Shown piece after piece: positions 1 to 6,760 of a stretch of DNA of 9,111 nucleotides. The stretch covers positions 1 to 9,111 of the forward strand of contig JAEYZB010000084.1 of the NCBI GenBank assembly GCA_023428205.1, read 5' to 3'. This stretch comes from Bacteroidota bacterium. GTDB taxonomy: Bacteria; Bacteroidota; Bacteroidia; Chitinophagales; LD1. How positions within the stretch are numbered: position 1 is the stretch's first letter; every line of letters begins with the position of its first letter. The position numbers were made by a program, and so were the translations under genes. Under the pieces are notes generated by a model. It did no database searches, was not told the origin of the DNA, and saw nothing but the letters and a program-made list of their open reading frames with translations.

Positions 1-433
1 GAATAATGGAATGAACCGCATTGCTGTCAGCCGGAAAATCGTTGGTTGCCTTTTCCAAAGAATAGGCAATGGGGGTCATGCCTCGTGGCGTTAGTTTTTG
101 TAGCGCATTTTTTAAAGCGTTAGGAGATTTGTCTTTGAATGACACGAGCAGTCGAGAGTCTTTGCAGTTTCGCTGTTCACGCGGAAAATCTGCTCCGAAG
201 GCGCGCAGCGCAAAATGCACATTCGGATATTTTAGGCGCAGAGAATCGGCTAAATTCACTAATATTTTTTTGGCGGCATCCATGCGGTTTTGTCCGTCCC
301 ATTCACCATTCATGCTGCCGGAAACGTCCAAGAGAAAAAGAATTTTCACTTCCGTAGGACGAAAAGAGGCTTGCTGTGCACGCAACGTGATGGCTGAAAA
401 TAGAAAAACAATAAGGACGAAAAATGGCCGCAT
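1..433 (-). CDS. Exported vWA-domain protein, N-terminal part (cut by left edge)
   Basis: Reading the minus strand from the ATG at 433 gives 144 codons without a stop before the window ends, so the C-terminus is missing. Residues 1-20 form a signal peptide: Arg at position 2, a hydrophobic core (FFVLIVFLFSAITL) and a likely cut near LRA-QQ. A vWA domain begins at about residue 28. The metal-binding MIDAS motif is visible as DVSGS (Asp36, Ser38, Ser40), and the MIDAS threonine is Thr120 in GMTPIAYSLEKA. The last MIDAS aspartate would lie beyond the edge. Cys90 in RNCKDSRL resembles the cysteine region of vWA proteins common in Bacteroidota. Such domains bind divalent metal and usually mediate protein-protein contacts; the partner here is unknown. 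The gene follows the TPR membrane protein by 42 bp on the same strand with no terminator between them, so co-transcription is likely. No Shine-Dalgarno is seen (AAAAGAA precedes ATG). The vWA call is firm; the exact role is not. Confidence 0.88.
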   Translation of the reverse strand, partial: MRPFFVLIVFLFSAITLRAQQASFRPTEVKILFLLDVSGSMNGEWDGQNRMDAAKKILVNLADSLRLKYPNVHFALRAFGADFPREQRNCKDSRLLVSFKDKSPNALKNALQKLTPRGMTPIAYSLEKATNDFPADSNAVHSII

Positions 434-475
434 TTCTTTTAAATGATGGTTGAAGGTATGAAATAAACGCAATTT

Positions 476-3370
476 TTATGGGGTTCGTATCGGTGCCGGA
501 GCGGGATTCATTTGCGTCCCGCGATTATTCATTGTGGGCGGAGGTGAAAGAATTTTCATTCTGCCGAGATAATAGTTCGCGCTTTTTTCATCATTTTTTT
601 CAGTACTTAGAGTGTATAGTGTATTGGCGATTTGATAATCGCGGCTGTTTAACTGAAACGCTTTTTCAAAATACATAAATGCGTTTTCGCGGTCATTCAT
701 CTTCAAATAGATTTTACCGACATTTACGTAAGGGACATAGTTATCGGGCATAGCCGAAATACCCATTAGGCAGACTTCCAGCGCCTTTTGAAAATTGTTT
801 TGGCGAAAATAAATAGCGCTTAAGTTTGCATAAGCAACAGACCTCATCGGATTTACTTGAATGGTTCGTTGATAGTAGGCTATAGCTTCCTGTGTTTTTC
901 CTTGTCCTTCTAAAATCATCGCAATATTCATATAGGAATCCGAAAATCCCGGTTTGATGCGAATGGTATTTTGGAATGCTTTAATGGCTTTGTCATATTC
1001 TCCCAAGGTATAGAGCGTTCTTCCTAGGTCAAAACTGGGGTTCATGAAATCGGGATAAATTTCCAAGGCGCGTTCAAAGTGTTTTGCGGCCTCTTGTCGC
1101 AATTTGAATTGCTCGGTAGCCGGAGCTGTGTTGGCTTTTAGCCCTAAGTGTACCGCCAATAAGTTATGGGCTTGTGCCGAATTGTCGAGATGCCCGATGT
1201 CATTTGAAAATAAGGTAACGCGGTCTTTCCAATCGTTGTTTCGGGCAATGGTGATTCCGGAGAAAATAAGAAACAGAACGCCTAAAATGGCTTTTAATTT
1301 TAGGGGTAATTCTGTTGGGGTTTTAGCAGGGAGTGCTTTCCATAATTCAAACAATAAATAGGTTACTATCAGCACGAAACCGAGACTCGGAATAAATAAA
1401 TATCGATCCGCCATCATGCCCGGCAGCAGATTGAAAATAGGGAGAACGGAAACAATAGAGACTAAATAAATAATAATGCCGAATGAAATGATTGGCTTCT
1501 TTCGGTAAAAATAAAGGGCGGTCAATCCGAACACTAAGTAAAGGAGAAAAACGGCAATCGGGTAAGGGTTCCAAAAGTTGAGGACTTCAATGTATTTGTA
1601 ACCGTAATAGTAGGAGAGAGGATATGGGATGATGGTAAGTTTTAAATATTTTGCGGCAATGTCCATAGACGTTCCTAATTTATCACTTAAAGGTGTTTCG
1701 CTGGTTATAGGAATTTCAACAAATCCTAACGGGCGATTCATTTCAGAAATGACAGAAGGGGCGACAAGGTTGCGTACTCGATTGGGCAACTCGTTATCTT
1801 GAACGGCTGTTAAACGGTTCTCAAAGGTATTTACAGAAAACAAGATGTATGCAACAAATAGAAACAGGGAAAAAATCAATAAATAGTTTGACCGTTTTTC
1901 TTTTTGCTGTGAAAAGTAAGCCAAAGCTAATATCGGCAAACTCCAATTGAAGTGAAAAAATTCTTTTCCAAAAACGCGAGAAAATCCATCGAGACTAACC
2001 ATTGTGGCAAACGCGAAAATCCAGTATTTATATTTGTTTAGCTTGGGATGTAAATAGGCGATAAGTAAAATGATTGTGCCGGCTATTAGGGTCAGTTTGG
2101 GAAACATAGAGACGGTATATATCCAAACGAGAAGGGCTGTGCCAAGCAATATAACCCGCTGTGTGCCTTTAGCTCGAAAGGCTAAAATGATGAATGGCAA
2201 CGAAATTAAACTAGTGGTATAGTGCGTAGGAATTCGGAAGAACGACTGATACCACAATAATCCGAGTATAATGATAACGGACAGCGTAATTTTCCATTGC
2301 CAATTTATAATAAACCATAACACTAAAGCGGTACACAGCGTTAATTGGAATTTCAATAACTGTCCGGTATATAATGCAAGGGCGGAAAAACTCAGCAGTA
2401 GGGAAATTATGACGGTTAAAACAATAGATGTTGTGTCTGAAAATTGCTCGCGTGAAAACTGTGGGGAGTAGTCTGTAAAATTAGCTTTCACTTTAGTCCA
2501 TACGGCCGATGGTCGAATTTGTTCGAATGAAAAATATTTCAGCAAATAGAGGATACTATTGATTGCGAGAATTGCGAGGATGAAGAAAATGCGGCTTTGC
2601 AAGGAACTTATATATATCAAAGCGAAAACCGGTATCAGTAAAATAATGCTCACTATAAAGATGTGTTTAAATTCAACGTCTCGGAACAAAACGAGTGCCA
2701 ACGGGATAAAAATGACAAATGAGGTAACGGTTTGTTTTGATAAAAGCGCAAAAAGATATGCTGCAAGTATTGGAATTAAATACAGCCATTTTTTTGTTTC
2801 TACAAACTTCAATGCAAAAAATAACGATAGCAATGCGCCACCAAGAGCCATAATTTCATCGCGATTTTTGATGCTGTCCACAATTTCGGTGTGGGTGGGA
2901 TGGACCGCAAATAAAAGGACGGTGAAAAGAGATACTAATTCCCACTTTCTACTCAGTAATTTACGTAACACCAAAAATAAGAACACGCAGAGTAGTGAAT
3001 ATAAAATCACATTGATAAAGTGGCTTACGTGTGGGTTGTCGCCAAAAAGATCATGTTCTATGGCAAATGAAAGTAATACCATCGGGCGATATTCGTAACT
3101 GTAACCGGAGGCGTCTTTATAATACGGCTCAGTAAAAATTTGATCGATTGCAGCAATACCTTTTGAGGTGAGACGATGATTTTGAGTAACTAATTCATCA
3201 TCTAGGTTGTAATCGTTTTTTATGCCGTTGGCGAAGACAAAGAAGCTCACTAAAAAAACGAGCAGGGCGTAACGATTTCTTGAAAAGAATGAATTCCCTG
3301 TCGTTGTTGTTACCGTATTGCTTTTTACAGCAGCGATTTTTTTGTTTTTTATTTTACTCACGTTGTGCAA
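476..3370 (-). CDS. TMTC-like GT-C membrane glycosyltransferase candidate with C-terminal TPRs
   Basis: This is a polytopic membrane protein of about 964 residues. After a basic N-terminus, a first membrane helix (about 34-50) leads into a loop with DYNLDDE (Asp57, Asp58, Glu59), where GT-C enzymes carry their catalytic acidic residues. Landmarks of the eukaryotic TMTC O-mannosyltransferase layout follow in order: EYRPMVLLSFAIEHDLFG (93-110), a helix with HPTHTEIVDSIKNRDEIMA (157-175), LLSKQTVTSF (209-218), KYLKLTIIPYPLSYYYGY (574-591) and MMADRYLFIPSLGF (652-665). The C-terminal part holds about five TPRs (roughly 730-910), for example EYDKAIKAFQNTIRIKP, then a Pro/Asn-rich tail. The likely role is transfer of a sugar from a lipid carrier to exported protein; donor and target cannot be read from sequence. 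Residues 231-520 contain many extra hydrophobic segments. The listed start is TTG at 3370. GTG at 3361 (product beginning MSKIKNKK) is an equally credible in-frame start, and no in-frame ATG is nearby. It probably heads an operon with the vWA gene. Confidence 0.82.
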   Translation of the reverse strand: MHNVSKIKNKKIAAVKSNTVTTTTGNSFFSRNRYALLVFLVSFFVFANGIKNDYNLDDELVTQNHRLTSKGIAAIDQIFTEPYYKDASGYSYEYRPMVLLSFAIEHDLFGDNPHVSHFINVILYSLLCVFLFLVLRKLLSRKWELVSLFTVLLFAVHPTHTEIVDSIKNRDEIMALGGALLSLFFALKFVETKKWLYLIPILAAYLFALLSKQTVTSFVIFIPLALVLFRDVEFKHIFIVSIILLIPVFALIYISSLQSRIFFILAILAINSILYLLKYFSFEQIRPSAVWTKVKANFTDYSPQFSREQFSDTTSIVLTVIISLLLSFSALALYTGQLLKFQLTLCTALVLWFIINWQWKITLSVIIILGLLWYQSFFRIPTHYTTSLISLPFIILAFRAKGTQRVILLGTALLVWIYTVSMFPKLTLIAGTIILLIAYLHPKLNKYKYWIFAFATMVSLDGFSRVFGKEFFHFNWSLPILALAYFSQQKEKRSNYLLIFSLFLFVAYILFSVNTFENRLTAVQDNELPNRVRNLVAPSVISEMNRPLGFVEIPITSETPLSDKLGTSMDIAAKYLKLTIIPYPLSYYYGYKYIEVLNFWNPYPIAVFLLYLVFGLTALYFYRKKPIISFGIIIYLVSIVSVLPIFNLLPGMMADRYLFIPSLGFVLIVTYLLFELWKALPAKTPTELPLKLKAILGVLFLIFSGITIARNNDWKDRVTLFSNDIGHLDNSAQAHNLLAVHLGLKANTAPATEQFKLRQEAAKHFERALEIYPDFMNPSFDLGRTLYTLGEYDKAIKAFQNTIRIKPGFSDSYMNIAMILEGQGKTQEAIAYYQRTIQVNPMRSVAYANLSAIYFRQNNFQKALEVCLMGISAMPDNYVPYVNVGKIYLKMNDRENAFMYFEKAFQLNSRDYQIANTLYTLSTEKNDEKSANYYLGRMKILSPPPTMNNRGTQMNPAPAPIRTP

Positions 3371-3382
3371 TATACATGCGAA

Positions 3383-3406
3383 AAGCGAAAGAGGAAAATT
3401 TCGCTT
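3383..3406. repeat. Inverted repeat in the leader of the GT-C-like gene
   Basis: AAGCGAAA (3383-3390) and TTTCGCTT (3399-3406) are perfect 8-bp inverted arms around an 8-nt loop. The repeat lies 12 bp upstream of the TTG start at 3370. It has no T-run suited to termination. It could be a 5'-leader hairpin or a protein-binding site, and chance is possible in such AT-rich DNA. Confidence 0.45.
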
Positions 3407-3418
3407 CGGCTTTTACTT

Positions 3419-3454
3419 AAAAAAATGCCCGCTACTTGGTAGCGGGCATTTTTT
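3419..3454 (-). terminator. Bidirectional intrinsic terminator after the secreted hydrolase gene
   Basis: ATGCCCGCTAC (3425-3435) pairs perfectly with GTAGCGGGCAT (3439-3449) around a 3-nt loop, giving an 11-bp GC-rich stem. It is flanked by seven A (3419-3425) and six T (3449-3454). Read on the minus strand, the stem begins 24 nt past the hydrolase stop codon and ends in a run of seven U, the classic rho-independent form. It could also work for plus-strand transcripts, but no plus-strand gene ends here. Confidence 0.92.
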
Positions 3455-3472
3455 ACGAAAGATTGGTCTCTT

Positions 3473-6400
3473 TTATTGTTTGATGAATTTCTTCGTTACG
3501 CTTACGTTTGCATTTGACAAATCACGCACGGTAGCAAAATAGATGCCTGATGCATAATTTGAAATGTGCAGGATGGCGTTATCGTCAAATTTTTTGGTTT
3601 GAAGTCTGTTTCCAACAACATCGGTAACCGTCACTTCGTATTGTGTTTTTGCCGGTTTATTTACGAAAAGGTGGACAAGGTCAGATGACGGATTCGGGAA
3701 TAAGGTAGCCGTCAAGTCTGTTTCGGTTATCGTGTTCACAGCCGTTGGATAGTGTGGGTTTATACAAACTCCTCCCATCGTGTTATCTATCATTGGGAAA
3801 CGAATTTGTGTAGGGTGCTCTGGAGAGAAGTGTACACGTTGTACGGCTACACGAGGACTCATTTCTTGGCCTTCAAAAACATACGTTTGTCCATCGCCCG
3901 GATTTCTTCTGAAGAATTCTCCCGGTTCGAGAGGTAAGTTTGGATTCACCTGGTAGCGAGTGAAACTTGAACTGCTTATCAGCACCACTATTTTGTGTCC
4001 TCTTGCCCAGCTGTAACCAATCGGCAACATCGTAAATTCGTAGTCTAATACTTCTCCGGAATTGATATTTACGTGAGGGATTTGAATGTCTTCCGGACTT
4101 TCATCCCAATCAGTCAATGCTTTAGCATAGTCACGGGCACGAGCATTTACGACACCTTCATTAATAAAGAAGATTCGTCCGTCAGGATATTGGTCGCCAA
4201 TACGCACCATCCAATCAGTGTCTGTCGGTTTGCCATCTAGTACGCCTGCCGGATTTGTTTTTGCCCACATTTTCACTATAGGAACTCCAATTATAGATAA
4301 AGAATCTGTAACAGGCGGGCTTGTAAATTTCAATACGCCTTCTCTGTCCATTGTAAAACGAGCATTGGTGCTGTCGGTCCATTCCATTTGGCCTTGAGAG
4401 TCGCGTGTTCCATCGGGTGATCGGACAATCATATTCGAACCACCAACAGTTAAAATTGGATCGTCCGGGTCGTGAACATACACGCGATAGCCTTCATCTG
4501 AAACTGGAGGCTCTCCGTTGAAAGTGCCGTCTACGTGGAAATAAAGGAAGGTGTCGCGTACGTTTGTGCATGGCGGGAAATCTTCTGAAGCATACCAGTA
4601 ATTACCTATTGCTTCATTACCAGGAAATCCCGCGGCAGCGTCAGCCTCGGCATCTGGACCCGGAATGTACATACGGAATGTAGGTGTATTGTGAAAATCG
4701 ACATATGGAATTCCCGAAGCCGGTACGGTATCGGTAAAGCCGATAGCTCCTCCGTCTATACTTAAAGGAAGAGGAATTGTATTGATTTCTTCCGTTGTAT
4801 CGCTTTCGTTATCGCGGGTCGCGTAATCCATATTTTCTAAAGAGCCCTTGCCTGCCAAGAAGTTAATCATGGTAGAAAAAGGAACTACAAAATCATGTGC
4901 CGGAATTCGGATTTGTGTACCAAACACGAACGGTTGCCATTCTGTGCCTGCTCGGATAATGAATTTTGGATCGCCAATAACTTTGTCGGTGTTATAATTC
5001 AAATTGTATTTAAACCACGTTAAGAAGTCAGATGTGATAAGTTTTCCGAGAGGAACGTTTGAGAAGTTAATATCGGAAATGTCAATTTTTGTAATGTCTG
5101 CCGCGTTTTCAGGGTATGTTCTATCTCCCGTAGTACGGCTTGCAATGGTTTGGTGAGCCCAAGGTCCGATAATGATTTTTTGTAACGGCTTCATGGAGTC
5201 GGTTACATATTTTTGGGTAAACTGCAATGATTTGATAGATCCTTCGATGAAAATATCCCACCAACCGGTAATTTGTAGGATAGGAACTTGCATATTTTCA
5301 TAACGACTGTGTGTCAAGTTTGGTCTTGGAAGCTGAGTCGCTCCATCTACTGATTCGCCAAACTCATCTACATAAGCGACACTTGCGTCCATATCACCAC
5401 GTCCCTGCGAATTTGGATAGTATCCTGATGGAGAAAGAGAATCTGTAACTCCGGCAGGTTTTACGTACCACGGATAGCGCATCGCGCTAAAGTGGTCAAT
5501 GGCAATATTGGCTGCTTCAAATTTATTTTGCTGTGCAACACGAGGGAAGCGATTTACCTCATAGTGTTTAGGCAAATCGTAATCCGCGGAAGAGTGTTGA
5601 GAATCATCGCGGTCATTATCCACAGGAATTAAATCATCATCTGTATCAAAAATTTGCCCTTTCAACCAACCTGTCACGATACGATTTCTGAAGACACCAT
5701 TGTTATATCCTGTAGAAACATAATGCTCAATGGTTGCCACAATCGGCATTAAGCACTTTAGTTGCGGAATGGAGTCAAATACGCGGTGTGCCGCGGCTAA
5801 TTGTAATTGTGTGTTTCCTAAAGCGGAAGCTCCAATCATACCGATACTTCCGTTGTTCAGACGAGTGTTCGTGTGCGGATATCCAGTATAATATTTCGAG
5901 AAAACATTTCTTGCAGCAGAATCGCCATATTGTGCGATATAAGCAGAGTCGATGATGGCAATTTGTTTTACGGAATTGTATCCATCTTCATGTCGATTAC
6001 TGTTTCGAGGGTCAGAAAGTGGATACGGGTCTAAGACGTGCGCATAGTTTGGGTGAAGTCCATTTTTATTCCAACTATCGCTATACATTGGGAAATAAAT
6101 CCCGCCTGATGAATAGCGTCCGCGCATATCCTGCAACATATAGTTGTAACCCAAAATAGAAAATACAGATCCTAATGCATCATATTCTTCAGGATTTCCT
6201 TTGTCATAAGGAGTTCGTGTAAATACGGTAGGTAGTTGGTATGGGTCAGGGTTCGGCTGCCCGTTCAATGAATCATAGAACATAATTTGCGATCCTTTGG
6301 GGATTACCGTTACTCTTTTGCCCAATATATCTACAGAAAGTGAATCACGTGTACGCGGTACATAAAAATCGGTAAATAGCTTAATCCCATCCGGCATTAC

Positions 6401-6532
6401 CAAAGGGACGGTATATTTTGTTGTAAACTCAGAAATGTCGTCCAAACTTCCGTTGTTTAAAGTAGCTTGTGCAAAGGATGTAGAAACATAAGAAGACAGC
6501 ATAATGGCTGCCGCGTAGTAGTATTTTTTCAT
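3473..6532 (-). CDS. Secreted CocE/NonD-family (S15-like) alpha/beta hydrolase with T9SS sorting domain
   Basis: The product has 1019 residues. A signal peptide (MKKYYYAAAIMLSSYVSTSFA, 1-21) is followed by an alpha/beta-hydrolase domain of the cocaine-esterase / X-Pro dipeptidyl-peptidase type. Visible family landmarks are RTPYDK (Tyr109, matching the oxyanion tyrosine of CocE), QDMRGRYSSGG (134-144), nucleophile elbow GMIGASALGNTQ with Ser236, GWWDIF with Asp426, and GPWAH with His460, so the Ser-Asp-His triad is complete. Residues 600-910 match the C-terminal jelly-roll (PepX_C-like) domain. Residues 938-1019 are a type A T9SS sorting domain (LFPNPSSD, then GIYFATV and KKFIKQ). The enzyme should be exported by Sec and then carried across the outer membrane. 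Substrate is uncertain: family members cleave esters, acylated amino acids or X-Pro peptides. Ala237 follows the nucleophile where many relatives have an aromatic residue. The ATG at 6532 fits the signal peptide; no Shine-Dalgarno is seen. A terminator follows, so this is probably a single-gene transcript. Confidence 0.93.
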   Translation of the reverse strand: MKKYYYAAAIMLSSYVSTSFAQATLNNGSLDDISEFTTKYTVPLVMPDGIKLFTDFYVPRTRDSLSVDILGKRVTVIPKGSQIMFYDSLNGQPNPDPYQLPTVFTRTPYDKGNPEEYDALGSVFSILGYNYMLQDMRGRYSSGGIYFPMYSDSWNKNGLHPNYAHVLDPYPLSDPRNSNRHEDGYNSVKQIAIIDSAYIAQYGDSAARNVFSKYYTGYPHTNTRLNNGSIGMIGASALGNTQLQLAAAHRVFDSIPQLKCLMPIVATIEHYVSTGYNNGVFRNRIVTGWLKGQIFDTDDDLIPVDNDRDDSQHSSADYDLPKHYEVNRFPRVAQQNKFEAANIAIDHFSAMRYPWYVKPAGVTDSLSPSGYYPNSQGRGDMDASVAYVDEFGESVDGATQLPRPNLTHSRYENMQVPILQITGWWDIFIEGSIKSLQFTQKYVTDSMKPLQKIIIGPWAHQTIASRTTGDRTYPENAADITKIDISDINFSNVPLGKLITSDFLTWFKYNLNYNTDKVIGDPKFIIRAGTEWQPFVFGTQIRIPAHDFVVPFSTMINFLAGKGSLENMDYATRDNESDTTEEINTIPLPLSIDGGAIGFTDTVPASGIPYVDFHNTPTFRMYIPGPDAEADAAAGFPGNEAIGNYWYASEDFPPCTNVRDTFLYFHVDGTFNGEPPVSDEGYRVYVHDPDDPILTVGGSNMIVRSPDGTRDSQGQMEWTDSTNARFTMDREGVLKFTSPPVTDSLSIIGVPIVKMWAKTNPAGVLDGKPTDTDWMVRIGDQYPDGRIFFINEGVVNARARDYAKALTDWDESPEDIQIPHVNINSGEVLDYEFTMLPIGYSWARGHKIVVLISSSSFTRYQVNPNLPLEPGEFFRRNPGDGQTYVFEGQEMSPRVAVQRVHFSPEHPTQIRFPMIDNTMGGVCINPHYPTAVNTITETDLTATLFPNPSSDLVHLFVNKPAKTQYEVTVTDVVGNRLQTKKFDDNAILHISNYASGIYFATVRDLSNANVSVTKKFIKQ
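3476..3721 (-). other. T9SS type A C-terminal sorting domain within the hydrolase
   Basis: Residues 938-1019 of the hydrolase form a separate beta-rich tail: TATLFPNPSSDLVHLF, then VTVTDVVGNRLQ, then ASGIYFATVRD, ending KKFIKQ. This order of motifs is typical of the Por secretion system sorting domain. In studied species the tail is recognised by the T9SS and removed, with the protein released or fixed at the cell surface. Confidence 0.9.
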
Positions 6533-6554
6533 TGATTAAATGTTTTGGCGGGTA

Positions 6555-6585
6555 TGAAAGTATATATTGTTTTCAATTTCACAAA
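6555..6585 (-). promoter_or_regulatory. Possible Bacteroidota-type promoter for the hydrolase gene
   Basis: On the minus strand TTTG (6585-6582) is followed after 19 nt by TACTTTCA (6562-6555). This resembles the Bacteroidota pattern TTTG, a gap of about 19 nt, then TAnnTTTG. The -7 element matches only four of six fixed bases. It would place the start of transcription roughly 15-20 nt before the ATG at 6532. Weak support only, as the region is AT-rich. Confidence 0.3.
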
Positions 6586-6638
6586 AAAATATTGATTATT
6601 TCATGGATGGGCGTAGTAAATGGGTGAAAAAAACGCGG

Positions 6639-6672
6639 TCACTGAGCATAGTCGAAGTGAGCATGATTGAAA
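6639..6672. repeat. REP-like palindrome with an imperfect 15-bp tandem duplication
   Basis: TCACT (6639-6643) and AGTGA (6656-6660) are inverted around GAGCATAGTCGA. The whole resembles the CACTGAGC...GTCGAAGTG motif found scattered between genes in many bacterial genomes. TGAGCAT also occurs twice, at 6643-6649 and 6658-6664, as the start of two 15-bp units that agree at 11 of 15 positions. It sits mid-way in the 228-bp spacer between divergent genes. Apart from this, the spacer (6533-6760) holds only AT-rich sequence and weak promoter-like motifs; I found no convincing promoter for the plus-strand gene. Confidence 0.5.
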
Positions 6673-6760
6673 AATAAAATAGTAGATATGCAACGGGATT
6701 CATTTTTTTAGTATCTCTGTTAATGAAAATCAAAAAATCATTAAACCAAAATCTTCTTTT

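Noticed and set aside
69..446. Plus-strand reading frame of 125 codons
   Set aside because: It lies antisense to the vWA gene, whose signal peptide and MIDAS motif are clear; this frame shows no recognisable domain.
476..560. Possible T9SS tail at the C-terminus of the GT-C-like protein
   Set aside because: The tail is short and Pro/Asn-rich with no sorting motifs, and the protein is an integral membrane protein.
2559..3098. Plus-strand reading frame of 179 codons
   Set aside because: It is the antisense shadow of the GT-C-like membrane protein. The Lys/Asn/Thr/Ser-rich product has no domain.
6712..6719. TATCTCTG as a -7 element for the plus-strand gene
   Set aside because: It is close to TAnnTTTG, but no TTG or TTTG lies at the right distance upstream, so I did not list it as a promoter.
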